Positions 10,461 to 19,375 of a DNA stretch of 58,143 bases are shown here, in pieces (the stretch's first letter is position 1; every line of letters begins with the position of its first letter). A program made the position numbers and the translations under genes. Source of the DNA: an uncultured Succinatimonas sp. (GTDB taxonomy: Bacteria > Pseudomonadota > Gammaproteobacteria > Enterobacterales > Succinivibrionaceae); NCBI GenBank assembly GCA_900317105.1, contig ONFP01000007.1, positions 1 to 58,143 on the forward strand, in the 5' to 3' direction. The notes beneath the pieces are model-generated. The model was not told the DNA's origin and made no database searches. It saw nothing but the letters and a program-made list of their open reading frames with translations.

Positions 10461-11924
10461 TTAACCGATTCTCTTTAATTTTGCCATGTAGAAACCATCA
10501 AATCCTGATGATGGCATAATGTGTTTATCTTCTACAAGTTCAAATTTACCCTGATTGTTTTCAAGGAACTTTTCGATCTGCTTTTCATTTTCTGATGGCA
10601 GAATTGAACAGGTTGAATAAACCACGAATCCACCGACTTTAGCCATTTTGCTATATCGTTCAAGGATATCTGCCTGTATTTCTCTTAGCTCTTTTAAGTG
10701 TTCGCGACCATCTCTCCACTTTGAATCTGGCATTCTTCTGATTACACCTGTTCCTGAACAAGGAGCGTCAATCAGTACCTTATCTGCGGATTCGGTCATT
10801 CTTTTGATAACTTTAGTTGAATCAATCAGTCTTGGTTCAATATTAAAGGCTCCTGCTCTCTTTGCTCTCTTTTTCAGATCCTCAAGTTTCCATCCTTCGG
10901 TGTCCATGGCAACGATAACACCTTTACCTTCCATGGATGCTGCAAGCTGGAGAGTTTTACCTCCTGAGCCTGCGCAGGCATCAATAACCCTTTCTCCACT
11001 CTTGGCATCGACAAACTGTCCAATCAGCTGAGAACCGGCATCCTGCTGCTCGAATAAACCTTCCTTAAAGGACTTTGTTCTGAATAGTGCAGAATTTGAG
11101 GTCACTTCCAAAGCAAGAGGTACTCCTGCTACAGATTTTGTAACAACCCCTTCTTCTGTCAGTTTATGAGCAAGCTCATCACGAGTTCCCTTGATAGTGT
11201 TGGTTCTGATGTAGCGATGAGATTCACCTCCCAAAGCTTTACGTTCCTCATCCCATTTAGCTTTTAATTCAGAGTAGCCAAGTTCCTGTAACCACAGAGG
11301 ACAGCCATCATTGTATAAAGGATCGTCTTTAGCTTCTGCGATACGTTTTTTTAAACCTCTTCGATCAAATCCCTCTTCCCCCTCAAGTTCAGGAAGCGGC
11401 CAGTCTTTGTATGCACAGTAGGCAAAGGTAAGTCTGCCAACATGTCGTTCAAAATCGGAAGGTCTCTTTAAATTAGACACAAAGGCAAATAAAGATAGTC
11501 TTGAGAACATAAAGTTAATCTGTTTAATCAGGAATCCCTGTTCGACAGGATCAATTTTTACCTTGTTAAACCAGAACGCATAGGCTCTATCCAGAGAGTT
11601 GTGCATTACAAGTACATCCTCAAGAATTGAGGTTACAAGTCTTAACTGGAATTCGGAAAAACCTTTGCGTTTTACATGTTCTGTATGTGCCTGAGTATCA
11701 GCAAGTCTACTTTCTTCTCTCAATCTTGTTTTATCTGTATTTCTTGGTTTGAATGAGGCTCTCTTGTTATCGCTGTTTCTTGCAAAATCCTTCTTGCCTG
11801 AGAATTTTCTGTCCTTTTTGAATTCGGTCTGATTATCCTTTTGATTATTTGAGTGTGCTACAGTTTTATTTTTGTTTTTATAACTTGCAGAAGTTTTTCT
11901 GCTTTCTTTCTTTTCAAATGTCAT
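10461..11924 (-). CDS. RsmB/NOP-family rRNA cytosine-C5 methyltransferase
   Basis: The protein transfers a methyl group from SAM to C5 of a cytosine in rRNA. The C-terminal half (about residues 225-485) is the catalytic Rossmann domain: VIDACAGSGGKTLQLA (SAM loop), VLIDAPCSGTGVIRRMPDSKW (motif IV Cys) and VYSTCSILPSENEKQI (motif VI catalytic Cys). Both family cysteines are present. The first ~90 residues are unusual, being Lys/Arg/Asn-rich with no predicted fold and probably a disordered RNA-binding tail. Length is 487, longer than E. coli RsmB (429), and the NusB-like part is not obvious, so the exact target (C967 or another site) is uncertain. Confidence 0.85.
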   Translation of the reverse strand: MTFEKKESRKTSASYKNKNKTVAHSNNQKDNQTEFKKDRKFSGKKDFARNSDNKRASFKPRNTDKTRLREESRLADTQAHTEHVKRKGFSEFQLRLVTSILEDVLVMHNSLDRAYAFWFNKVKIDPVEQGFLIKQINFMFSRLSLFAFVSNLKRPSDFERHVGRLTFAYCAYKDWPLPELEGEEGFDRRGLKKRIAEAKDDPLYNDGCPLWLQELGYSELKAKWDEERKALGGESHRYIRTNTIKGTRDELAHKLTEEGVVTKSVAGVPLALEVTSNSALFRTKSFKEGLFEQQDAGSQLIGQFVDAKSGERVIDACAGSGGKTLQLAASMEGKGVIVAMDTEGWKLEDLKKRAKRAGAFNIEPRLIDSTKVIKRMTESADKVLIDAPCSGTGVIRRMPDSKWRDGREHLKELREIQADILERYSKMAKVGGFVVYSTCSILPSENEKQIEKFLENNQGKFELVEDKHIMPSSGFDGFYMAKLKRIG

Positions 11925-11940
11925 AATGACCTCTCAATTC

Positions 11941-12432
11941 TTATTTAGCACGCTTGTTTTTCTTTAGTCCGTAACCAGATTCCTTTAAGGTGAATCCTTC
12001 TCTGTTTAACCATACATCAAGTCCGTTTCTTACGTTGCCTGCAACTATTGCAGCAGCGGCACTTGCACTTTTGAACTTGAGATCTTTTGCAAAAATAAAA
12101 CAGTTATTTACAGGATCTAATTCCAATGTCCCGTCAGAAAGCAAAGCTTCTCTTATATTGCTGATATTCTGTGGTACTGATTCGACTGGCTGTAGAACTG
12201 CCTGAGAACCTTTTAATACCACAAAATGAGGTTTGCTTCGTGTCCCTTCAGGGTATCCTTTTGCACTTATGTTTCTGATACTGAATGTATAAATTTCGTG
12301 AGCTCCCAAAGGTGCGGTGTTTTTTACAAGCTCACGCAGGGCAATCAGCTGGTTATATACGTTGATAGGCAAAATAGCGTGTGTTTTCTTGCCCTGAAGA
12401 TCTGTTATAAAACTTACTTCTTTTTCTGCCAT
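11941..12432 (-). CDS. DUF4357 domain-containing protein
   Basis: The 163-residue protein ends with a clear DUF4357 module: FVVLKGSQA (about 69-77), a REALLSDGTL segment (about 92-101), then FKSASAAAAIVAGNVRNGLDVWLNREGFTLKE (split as FKSASAAAAIV ... NGLDVWLNREG, about 120-151). This domain is common at the C-terminus of nuclease or restriction-related proteins but has no proven function alone. The N-terminus (residues 1-45) contains a possible helix and the phrase FITDLQGKKTHAILP, resembling an antitoxin-like start, but no toxin partner is adjacent. It lies 16 bp upstream of the rRNA methyltransferase gene on the same strand and may be co-transcribed. Confidence 0.75.
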   Translation of the reverse strand: MAEKEVSFITDLQGKKTHAILPINVYNQLIALRELVKNTAPLGAHEIYTFSIRNISAKGYPEGTRSKPHFVVLKGSQAVLQPVESVPQNISNIREALLSDGTLELDPVNNCFIFAKDLKFKSASAAAAIVAGNVRNGLDVWLNREGFTLKESGYGLKKNKRAK

Positions 12433-12482
12433 AAATAGATGCTGATTATTATTACGTTATTTATGACAATTTTATCATAGAA

Positions 12483-12506
12483 AAGGGACTGCATAGGCAG
12501 TCCCTT
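12483..12506 (-). terminator. alaA terminator
   Basis: AAGGGACTGC / GCAGTCCCTT is a perfect 10-bp stem with a 4-nt loop. On the minus strand it is followed by a short T run, 27 bp after the alaA stop. Confidence 0.85.
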
Positions 12507-12532
12507 CTGTTAATAATGTGATTTTTCGTAGC

Positions 12533-13744
12533 TTATTGACGATATGTCTTTAAGAAATGTTCAAGTCGATCACAGGCATCATTAATGATGTCAATTGAAG
12601 GCAGGAATACCATTCTGAAATGGTTTGGCTCTGGCCAGTTGAATCCTGTACCCTGAACAATCAGCATTTTTTCCTGACGTAGCAGATCCATAGCGAATTT
12701 CTGATCATCTTTAATATTGAACTTCTTGTCAATCTTAGGGAACATGTATAGTGCACCGTGAGGTTTTACAACTGAAATTCCATCAATGGAGTTCAGTCTC
12801 TCATACATTGCTGCTCTCTGCTGATATAGACGTCCGCCTGGAATAATCAGCTCGTTGATACTCTGATATCCACCTAAAGCGGTCTGAATGGCATGCTGCA
12901 GAGGAACGTTGGCACATAGTCTCATTGCCATCATGATCTTGATTCCATCCAGGAAGCCCTTATTTCTCTTCTCTGGACCAGTAATCAGAATCCAGCCCAT
13001 TCTGAAACCACATGCACGGTATACCTTTGAAAGACCATTGAATGTTACAATTGTAACGTCATCTGCAAGGGTGCAGATACTTCTGTGGGCAACATCATCA
13101 TATAAGATCTTGTCGTAGATTTCGTCAGCAAAAATAACTAAATCATTCTGTCTTGCAAACTCAACAATTTCCTGAAGAATTGGAGTAGGGTAAACTGCAC
13201 CGGTTGGGTTATTTGGGTTGATTAGAACGATACCTACAGTTCTTGAGCTTAATTTCTTTTTCATATCTTCAAGATCTGGATACCAATTAGCCTGTTCATC
13301 ACACATGTAGTGAACAGCCTTACCTCCGGCAAGATTGATTGCTGCAGTCCATAGAGGATAATCTGGGGCAGGAACTAACACCTCGTCACCATTGTTTAGC
13401 AGTGCGTTCATGGTCATGGTGATAAGCTCTGATGCGCCATTTCCAATAAAGATATCATCAGCATCAACGTTTTTCAGTCCTTTCTGCTGATAGTACTGAG
13501 CAATAGCCTTACGGGCAGAGAAAATTCCGTTTGATTCGCAGTAGCCCTGAGAGTTTGGAATATTTCTGATTACATCACGGACTACTTCTTCTGGCGCCTC
13601 AAAACCAAATGGCGCGGTGTTACCGATGTTTAATTTGAGGATTCTCTGTCCTTCTTCTTCCATTCTTAAAGCTTCTTGATGGATTTTTCCTCGGATGTCA
13701 TAACAAACATTATCAAGTTTGTGAGATTTTTGTAGTAATTTCAT
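12533..13744 (-). CDS. alaA: Glutamate-pyruvate aminotransferase AlaA (YfbQ)
   Basis: AlaA makes alanine from pyruvate and glutamate with PLP. The 403-residue protein aligns by eye along its whole length with E. coli AlaA: LQKSHKLDNVCYDIRGK at the start, LKLNIGNTAPFGFEAPEE (about 37-54), GNGASELITM (about 101-110) and INPNNPTGAVYP (about 175-186). The PLP-binding lysine is in GLSKVYRACGFRMGW (about residue 240). It is a class I/II fold-type I aminotransferase acting in the cytoplasm. It is monocistronic, with its own terminator. Confidence 0.93.
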   Translation of the reverse strand: MKLLQKSHKLDNVCYDIRGKIHQEALRMEEEGQRILKLNIGNTAPFGFEAPEEVVRDVIRNIPNSQGYCESNGIFSARKAIAQYYQQKGLKNVDADDIFIGNGASELITMTMNALLNNGDEVLVPAPDYPLWTAAINLAGGKAVHYMCDEQANWYPDLEDMKKKLSSRTVGIVLINPNNPTGAVYPTPILQEIVEFARQNDLVIFADEIYDKILYDDVAHRSICTLADDVTIVTFNGLSKVYRACGFRMGWILITGPEKRNKGFLDGIKIMMAMRLCANVPLQHAIQTALGGYQSINELIIPGGRLYQQRAAMYERLNSIDGISVVKPHGALYMFPKIDKKFNIKDDQKFAMDLLRQEKMLIVQGTGFNWPEPNHFRMVFLPSIDIINDACDRLEHFLKTYRQ

Positions 13745-13802
13745 ATTAAGTTTTTACACCGTATTTATTATTGGTTTTGAGTAAACTTGATTTTACAACA
13801 TA

Positions 13803-13837
13803 AAGCCCTTTTAGTGAACATGAAGCTCACGGGGCTT
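13803..13837 (-). terminator. Probable dacB terminator hairpin
   Basis: A two-part stem, AAGCCC/GGGCTT (13803-13808/13832-13837) enclosing GTGA/TCAC (13814-13817/13827-13830), lies 20 bp past the dacB stop on the minus strand. The T run is weak, so this is less certain than other terminators here. Confidence 0.5.
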
Positions 13838-13856
13838 AAAAATAATATTAGTTAGA

Positions 13857-15341
13857 TCAGAAATCTCTTCCCATAACTTTCTCATCATAAATCTGCTCTA
13901 GTACATAACGTTCATAGCCTAAATGAGGAGAAGCGATCTTGTGATATTTAACCAAATCTCTGGTTTTCTGATCGTATGACAGAGAATTTGTATAGAACAC
14001 AAATGGAACTCTAGTGCCGGATTTTGTTCTCATAAATCCCATGAGATTTGAAACATTCTGTAGTGAACCGGTTTTGGCGGTAACGTTCTTTCCCAGAGGA
14101 GGATTCTTTGTTGAAGCTCTCCAGTGAAGTGTTCCAGATTCATCTGCAACAGGTAGCAGTTTGATAAAACCGATTTTGTCATCGTTAAGATTGATGAATT
14201 CAAGAATTTCCAGCATTTTGTGAGGTGTTACCAGGTTGTGAGGAGACAATCCGTTGCCGTCAACAATGTAGGTGTTTCCTAGATTGATATTGGCATATTT
14301 CTGAAGAACTGCTCTTAAGGCTCTGGTAGTACGAGGATAAGTTGCAGGTAGCTTATAGAATTCTGCTCCAACGGTTTTTGCGATAGCATCTGCATATAGG
14401 TTATTTGAACGGTACAGCATATATTTTACCAGCTCTGACATAGGCTTTGATTCAATTGAGCCTACGGTTGTGTATCCATCTTGTGGCGAACGTGCGATTT
14501 TTATGGATTTAACTCTGATTCCTTTTTCCTTTAGGATCTGGTCAGTCCAGTCAACTGCCCACTGATCAGGATCAGATACTGATAAAGATAATGGCCAGGG
14601 CTGATTCTTTCCTATAACTGGTACACATCCTGTTATGTGGTACTGATTTTTCATATAAAGGTTGGCTTCGAGTTCACAGTTGCCGCCGTAGTTAGACTGT
14701 TTAACTCCGATAGCATCTGACTGAATGGATATTGGACTTGCAGAAGTCAGCTTTGCAGTTGCTATCTCTCCAATTCCATTTGGCTGGAGCTGGGCAAACA
14801 CACAGTTTCTGTTGATGATTGCGGTGCTGGCAGGAGAGGTAAAACAGATTGGAAGATCATTCCATGACCAGCCTTCACCCTTGGACATACCTGCAAACTT
14901 ACTTACATCGATAATAACATCCCCTGTGATCTGTTTGACTCTTGCAGTGGCAAGGGTATTTAAGAGGGTTCTGTATGACTGAGTTGTGAAGCTAGGATCC
15001 CCGTCGAATTTAATTAGGACATTTCCCTGCAGAACTCCATTGCTGTCTACCTTGATATTACCCTGTGAGCTTACTAGTCTCGTTGAAACTTCAAGATTTG
15101 TTTTGAAGCGGTAATCGTGTCCTAAATACAGAATTGCAGCTAGTCCTGTTATCACCTTTAAGGTTGAGGCAGGATGCATGTAGGTATCTATATTTTGTCC
15201 ATAAATATTGTTGTCATTTGGTCTTAAATACGCAACACCGATCTGAGAGCCAGGAATTGGATTTGGAGTAGATTTTATAGCTATGGATGAAGATGAATAT
15301 AGGAGCACTGATGCTGCTAGTAATTTTAAATATTTGTTCAT
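13857..15341 (-). CDS. dacB: D-alanyl-D-alanine carboxypeptidase/endopeptidase (PBP4)
   Basis: PBP4 trims and cleaves peptidoglycan peptide cross-links in the periplasm. The 494-residue protein has an N-terminal signal peptide (Lys-containing start, hydrophobic 8-21). The three penicillin-binding motifs are present: SxxK as Ser59-Thr-Leu-Lys62, SxN as Ser312-Asn-Asn314 and KTG at 423-425. The long insert between motifs 1 and 2 (about 100-290) is the hallmark of class C low-mass PBPs such as DacB. The gene is divergent from fabV. No strong Shine-Dalgarno precedes the ATG. Confidence 0.93.
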   Translation of the reverse strand: MNKYLKLLAASVLLYSSSSIAIKSTPNPIPGSQIGVAYLRPNDNNIYGQNIDTYMHPASTLKVITGLAAILYLGHDYRFKTNLEVSTRLVSSQGNIKVDSNGVLQGNVLIKFDGDPSFTTQSYRTLLNTLATARVKQITGDVIIDVSKFAGMSKGEGWSWNDLPICFTSPASTAIINRNCVFAQLQPNGIGEIATAKLTSASPISIQSDAIGVKQSNYGGNCELEANLYMKNQYHITGCVPVIGKNQPWPLSLSVSDPDQWAVDWTDQILKEKGIRVKSIKIARSPQDGYTTVGSIESKPMSELVKYMLYRSNNLYADAIAKTVGAEFYKLPATYPRTTRALRAVLQKYANINLGNTYIVDGNGLSPHNLVTPHKMLEILEFINLNDDKIGFIKLLPVADESGTLHWRASTKNPPLGKNVTAKTGSLQNVSNLMGFMRTKSGTRVPFVFYTNSLSYDQKTRDLVKYHKIASPHLGYERYVLEQIYDEKVMGRDF

Positions 15342-15446
15342 TTTTTTTCGTAAGTTAAGTTATCTAATGTACTAGCGGAGAATTATACACTAAATAATGG
15401 TTCTAAGAGGCGGTTTTAAACGGCATATCACAGTGTTTGTGACGCA

Positions 15447-15474
15447 TTGGCGGTCGTTGTGTTTAAAATATGAT
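15447..15474 (+). promoter_or_regulatory. fabV promoter
   Basis: TTGGCG (15447-15452) and TATGAT (15469-15474) are spaced 16 bp apart, giving a leader of about 45 nt. A TCACA...TGTGA inverted pair and a TGTGACGCATTGG word (15438-15450) overlap the -35 region. Confidence 0.5.
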
Positions 15475-15523
15475 AAAATCTCTGCAGTTTTTATAAATAC
15501 GCTCATTAAAGGAGATATTTTTC

Positions 15524-16720
15524 ATGATTATCGAGCCAAAGGCACGTGGTTTTATCTGTGTTACAACTCATCCAACAGGTTGTGATTTAAACGTAAAAGA
15601 TCAGATTGAATTAGTTAAAAAGAAAGGTCCTGTAGCAAACGGTCCTAAGAAAGTTTTAGTAATCGGTGCTTCAACTGGTTATGGTTTGGCTTCACGTATC
15701 AGTGCCGCATTTGGCTCTAACGCTGCTACTTTAGGTGTATTTTTTGAGAAGCCTGGTTCAGAGAAGAGACCTGGTTCTGCAGGCTGGTACAATACCTGTG
15801 CATTTACAAAATATGCAAAGGAAGCTGGATTATATGCAAAGAACATTAATGGTGATGCCTTCTCTGATGAGTGTCGTAATAAGGCTATTGAGATTATTAA
15901 GGAAGACCTTGGTAAGGTTGACCTTGTTGTATATTCTCTAGCTGCCCCTGTTCGAAAGATGCCTCAGACAGGTGAAGTTGTTCGTTCTTCACTAAAGCCA
16001 ATCGGACAGACCTACACCTCAACAGCAATTGACACCAATAAAAATGAGATTATCACAGCATCTCTAGAGCCTGCAACTCAGGAAGAGATTGAGAATACCG
16101 TAAAGGTTATGGGCGGACAGGACTGGGAACTGTGGATAGAGGCTCTTAAGAATGCAGATGTTCTGGCAGAAGGATGCAAGACTGTTGCATACAGCTATAT
16201 CGGAACAGAAATTACATGGCCAATCTACTGGCATGGTGCTTTAGGTAAAGCCAAAGAAGATCTTGATAGAGCAGCCAAGGCAAACTCAGAGCGATTAGCT
16301 TCTGTTGGCGGTGAGGCAAAGGTTGCTGTTCTTAAGAGTGTTGTAACTCAGGCTTCATCAGCTATTCCTGTAATGCCTTTATATATTTCTCTTTGCTTCA
16401 AGGTTATGAGAGAGCAGGGCATTTACGAATCAGTAATCGAGCATATCTACAGAATGTTCTCTGAAATCTATTCAAAGAAAGTAGAAATTGATGATATGAA
16501 CCGTATCCGTATGGACTCATGGGAGCTTCGTGATTCTGTTCAGAGCAAGTGCAAGGAATTATGGCCTAAGGTAACAACAGAGAATCTGTTTGAGATGTCA
16601 GACTATGCTGACTACAAGAAACAGTTCCTACAGCTGTTCGGTTTCGATGTGGAAGGTGTTGATTACGCAGCAGACGTAAATCCAGATGTTCCAATGGATA
16701 ACCTTGAGAATATGCTTTAA
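15524..16720 (+). CDS. fabV: Enoyl-[acyl-carrier-protein] reductase FabV
   Basis: FabV carries out the last reduction of each fatty-acid elongation round, using NADH. The 398-residue length and the Tyr-x8-Lys active site (Tyr235, Lys244 in [12 protein letters not shown]) are those of the FabV class, as is the cofactor loop GASTGYG (48-54). AGGAG precedes the ATG. FabV enzymes are generally refractory to triclosan. No fabI is in this window, so whether FabV is the only enoyl reductase cannot be told. It stands alone between dacB (divergent) and folD (convergent). Confidence 0.96.
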   Translation: MIIEPKARGFICVTTHPTGCDLNVKDQIELVKKKGPVANGPKKVLVIGASTGYGLASRISAAFGSNAATLGVFFEKPGSEKRPGSAGWYNTCAFTKYAKEAGLYAKNINGDAFSDECRNKAIEIIKEDLGKVDLVVYSLAAPVRKMPQTGEVVRSSLKPIGQTYTSTAIDTNKNEIITASLEPATQEEIENTVKVMGGQDWELWIEALKNADVLAEGCKTVAYSYIGTEITWPIYWHGALGKAKEDLDRAAKANSERLASVGGEAKVAVLKSVVTQASSAIPVMPLYISLCFKVMREQGIYESVIEHIYRMFSEIYSKKVEIDDMNRIRMDSWELRDSVQSKCKELWPKVTTENLFEMSDYADYKKQFLQLFGFDVEGVDYAADVNPDVPMDNLENML

Positions 16721-16751
16721 TTCTAAGAAAGAGAGTTTCTTTAAAAATAAA

Positions 16752-16782
16752 AATGCCAGCAGTATAGTACGACGCTGGCATT
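16752..16782. terminator. Bidirectional terminator between fabV and folD
   Basis: AATGCCAGC / GCTGGCATT is a perfect 9-bp stem with a 13-nt loop and T-rich runs on both sides, so it can serve both convergent genes. Confidence 0.85.
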
Positions 16783-16806
16783 ATTTTTGACTCCTAATCG
16801 AAGAAG

Positions 16807-17667
16807 CTAAACTCTGCTCAGATATGAGGTAACAGTATTCTGCATTAGAGTTGCAATAGTCATAGGTCCTACGCCGCCAGGGACAGGTGTAATGTAGGCT
16901 GCGTGCTGAGATGCCTTCTCAAAATCCACATCACCACATAATTTTCCGTCTGGCAGTCTGTTGATACCGACATCAATCACTGTAGCCCCGTCTTTTACCA
17001 GATCTCCATCTAGGAATTTAGCCTTTCCAACAGCTACAACCAGAATATCTGCATTCTTAATCAGAGCCTTCTGATCTTCAGGCTTAGAGAATCTGTGGGT
17101 AACTGTTGTTGTACAACCTGCCAACAGTAGTTCAAGAGCCATTGGTCTGCCTACGATATTAGAGGCTCCTACAACTACGGCATTTAATCCTTTGAGATCA
17201 TCTCCAAGGGTTTTCCTTAGAAGGGTCATGATGCCATGAGGAGTGCAGGCACAGATGTACGGAATTCTCTGGACAAGACGTCCGACATTGTATGGGTGGA
17301 AACCATCTACATCCTTTTCAGAGGAGATTAGTTCAACAATTCTTGATTCATCCAAATGTGCAGGGAGAGGGAACTGAACTAATATTCCATCGACTTCTGG
17401 ATTATTGTTCAGTTCTTCAATTAGAGCATCCAGCTCTGCCTGAGAGGTGCTTTCAGGAAGATCGTATGCAAAGGATTTGATTCCAACATCTTCACAGGCT
17501 TTTCTTTTATTTCTGACATAAACCTGAGAGGCAGGATCAGAACCAACAAGAACGACTGCCAAACCAGGACGGCGGAAACCTTTTTCAACCTTAGCGTCTA
17601 CAGTTTTTCTGAGTTCTTCTCTTAACTGTTTTGCAATGTTCTTACCGTCAATGATTTGGGCTGTCAT
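16807..17667 (-). CDS. folD: Bifunctional methylenetetrahydrofolate dehydrogenase/cyclohydrolase
   Basis: FolD interconverts 5,10-methylene- and 10-formyl-THF using NADP+. The 286 residues match the family. [14 protein letters not shown] places Tyr50 and Lys54, the cyclohydrolase pair, as in E. coli. [10 protein letters not shown] (about 96-105), [18 protein letters not shown] (about 164-181) and the C-terminal [15 protein letters not shown] are all present. It is the second gene of a two-gene unit: the stop codon of the upstream TSUP permease abuts its ATG with no gap, so the two are translationally linked. Confidence 0.97.
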   Translation of the reverse strand: MTAQIIDGKNIAKQLREELRKTVDAKVEKGFRRPGLAVVLVGSDPASQVYVRNKRKACEDVGIKSFAYDLPESTSQAELDALIEELNNNPEVDGILVQFPLPAHLDESRIVELISSEKDVDGFHPYNVGRLVQRIPYICACTPHGIMTLLRKTLGDDLKGLNAVVVGASNIVGRPMALELLLAGCTTTVTHRFSKPEDQKALIKNADILVVAVGKAKFLDGDLVKDGATVIDVGINRLPDGKLCGDVDFEKASQHAAYITPVPGGVGPMTIATLMQNTVTSYLSRV

Positions 17668-18591
17668 TTATTTCTCCTCGATAAACTGCGATTGTTCAGG
17701 GGCTGTTTCTTCAATCTGCTGTACAACCTGAGTTTGAGAAACCTTAGTGTAGTAAGTTATTCCTTTGTACAGCATGTTTGCGCTAATTATAAACAAAGCT
17801 ACAGCAAAAATGCGTTTTAATGTTACAGGAGCTATTTTTTTACCAATATTGACTCCAAGTGGTGCACAGAAATAAGAAATTGGAACAACACATACTGCAG
17901 CTAGAACATTCACAAGACCAAATGTTCCTAAAGGAGCACCTGCTGGAGTAGAGTTTAGATTGGTGAAAAGCATCAGTAGAGCTCCAGGAACACAGACAAA
18001 TAGTGATACTGCGGAGGAAGTTCCAATTGACTTATGTGGAGGTACAGAACAGGCATTTAATACAGGTACTGTGAGGGTACCGCCACCGATTCCCAGCATT
18101 GATGAGAAACATGCAATACAGAAGGCAATGCAGTTTTGACCAAATTTTCCTGGAAGACTGTCAAATGCAGGTTTTGCCTTTGCTCTGAATAGAGTATTGA
18201 TTGAGTTTAAAATCATCACGCCGCCAAACAGAATTGTCAGCCATGCTCCACCTAGGAATTTAGAAATCATGATTCCTACAAATACACCAACTAGCATTGC
18301 GACTGACCATGCTTTTATAACATTTATATCGGTGTTACCTTTTTTATTCTGGGATCTTGCTGCAGATATAGATGTGGGGATCATACACAGCAGGGAAGTT
18401 CCGGTTGCAATGATTACTGCAACACTCAGTGGAGCCTTAAAGAAAACAGTAAATACAAAGGTAAAGCAAGGAACGAAGATGATTCCTCCTCCAACACCAA
18501 GTAATCCTGCTAAAAATCCTGCCACAACACCACATAAAGCAAGAATAATAACTGTTTCAATTAGTTCATATAGGGGAATACCTAAAATCAT
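17668..18591 (-). CDS. TSUP family permease (TauE/SafE-like), longer type
   Basis: This second TSUP-family membrane protein (307 residues) is unlike the one at 2311. Its repeats read AGFLAGLLGVGGGIIFVP (about 24-41) and FSSMLGIGGGTLTVP (about 161-175), the classic GxGGGxxxxP pattern, with about eight membrane segments. The C-terminal ~20 residues are hydrophilic and acidic (QIEETAPEQSQFIEEK). Probable function is transport of a small organic or sulfur-containing anion across the inner membrane. It is directly followed by folD without spacing. A link to one-carbon metabolism is only contextual. Confidence 0.85.
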   Translation of the reverse strand: MILGIPLYELIETVIILALCGVVAGFLAGLLGVGGGIIFVPCFTFVFTVFFKAPLSVAVIIATGTSLLCMIPTSISAARSQNKKGNTDINVIKAWSVAMLVGVFVGIMISKFLGGAWLTILFGGVMILNSINTLFRAKAKPAFDSLPGKFGQNCIAFCIACFSSMLGIGGGTLTVPVLNACSVPPHKSIGTSSAVSLFVCVPGALLMLFTNLNSTPAGAPLGTFGLVNVLAAVCVVPISYFCAPLGVNIGKKIAPVTLKRIFAVALFIISANMLYKGITYYTKVSQTQVVQQIEETAPEQSQFIEEK

Positions 18592-18917
18592 TTTCCCTCC
18601 TTTTATTTATCAATAACTAAAAAAACAAGGCTATTTTACAGTAATTTAATAATGATGATTAAAAGAGTTGTGTATTAAGAGATTTTTTTTGAGAAAACTG
18701 GAAAAGTATTGTTACTACGAATTGCGTCTGGGGTCGGTATTAGATCCGATATAAATGACGTTTATCTTATATTGATAGAAAGAGGAAAGTTAAAAATGAG
18801 AAAAAAGTCAAAATTTTTGTTGACGTACTCATATCTCTCTTGTATCATATCACACCGTTAAATCACTTCAGCGTTATGAAGTGTGGTGTTAGGTTTAGTC
18901 CTAATTTCCTTACCTTT
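18592..18917. other. Intergenic region with tRNA-operon promoter
   Basis: This 326-bp stretch contains the start region of the minus-strand permease and the promoter of the tRNA cluster (18820-18848). A small inverted repeat (TCGG...TCCGA, about 18734-18750) is the only other structure seen. No ORF is credible. Confidence 0.5.
18820..18848 (+). promoter_or_regulatory. Promoter of the Arg-His-Leu-Leu tRNA operon
   Basis: TTGACG (18820-18825), a 17-bp spacer and TATCAT (18843-18848) form a near-consensus sigma-70 promoter about 70 bp upstream of the first tRNA. Confidence 0.8.
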
Positions 18918-18994
18918 GCGTCCTTAGCTCAGTTGGATAGAGCAACAGCCTTCTAAGCTGTGGGTCAGAGGTTCGATTCCTCTAGGACGCGCCA
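18918..18994 (+). tRNA. tRNA-Arg (anticodon TCT)
   Basis: This 77-nt cloverleaf has acceptor GCGTCCT/AGGACGC, anticodon loop CTTCTAA (anticodon TCT), T-loop GGTTCGATTCC and an encoded CCA. It reads AGA/AGG codons. Confidence 0.97.
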
Positions 18995-19016
18995 ACGCTC
19001 AATGATTTAATACAAT

Positions 19017-19093
19017 GGTGGCTATAGCTCAGTTGGTAGAGTCCCGGATTGTGATTCCGGTTGTCGAGGGTTCGAGCCCCTCTAGCCACCCCA
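19017..19093 (+). tRNA. tRNA-His (anticodon GTG)
   Basis: The extra G at -1 (19017) faces the discriminator C, the identity mark of tRNA-His. Acceptor is GTGGCTA/TAGCCAC, anticodon loop TTGTGAT (anticodon GTG), and CCA is encoded. Confidence 0.97.
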
Positions 19094-19110
19094 TCTTAAG
19101 CACTGATTTT

Positions 19111-19194
19111 GCGGGAGTGGCGAAATTGGTAGACGCACCAGATTTAGGTTCTGGCGCCTTCGGTGTAAGAGTTCGAGTCTCTTCTCCCGCACCA
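19111..19194 (+). tRNA. tRNA-Leu (anticodon TAG), copy 1
   Basis: This 84-nt class II tRNA has acceptor GCGGGAG/CTCCCGC, anticodon loop TTTAGGT (anticodon TAG), a long variable arm with loop TTCG, and encoded CCA. It differs from copy 2 only by two bases in the variable-arm loop. Confidence 0.97.
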
Positions 19195-19237
19195 TCCAGG
19201 TGTTTCGGTTCTTAAGATTCTTCAAAGTTACAATTTT

Positions 19238-19321
19238 GCGGGAGTGGCGAAATTGGTAGACGCACCAGATTTAGGTTCTGGCGCCTATGGTGTAAGAGTT
19301 CGAGTCTCTTCTCCCGCACCA
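19238..19321 (+). tRNA. tRNA-Leu (anticodon TAG), copy 2
   Basis: It is identical to copy 1 except that the variable-arm loop reads TATG instead of TTCG. Tandem duplication is likely. A T-rich stretch follows, but no independent terminator hairpin was seen. Confidence 0.97.
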
Positions 19322-19375
19322 TCCTTAATTTCCCTTTTTTATTCTAAATATTAAGAAGCAAACTTCTTTTCATTT

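Noticed and set aside
10648-11031. 127-codon ORF opposite the rRNA methyltransferase (+)
   Set aside because: It is an antisense shadow of a clearly coding frame; low-complexity Ser/Leu translation.
11941-12432. Antitoxin of a toxin-antitoxin pair
   Set aside because: No small partner gene lies on either side; the DUF4357 domain explains the sequence better.
18197-18616. 139-codon ORF opposite the TSUP permease (+)
   Set aside because: It is antisense to a membrane protein, which often leaves open Ile/Pro-rich frames; no ribosome-binding site supports it.
19015-19215. Open reading frame of 66 codons (+)
   Set aside because: It runs through the tRNA-His and tRNA-Leu genes; the translation is only tRNA sequence read as protein.
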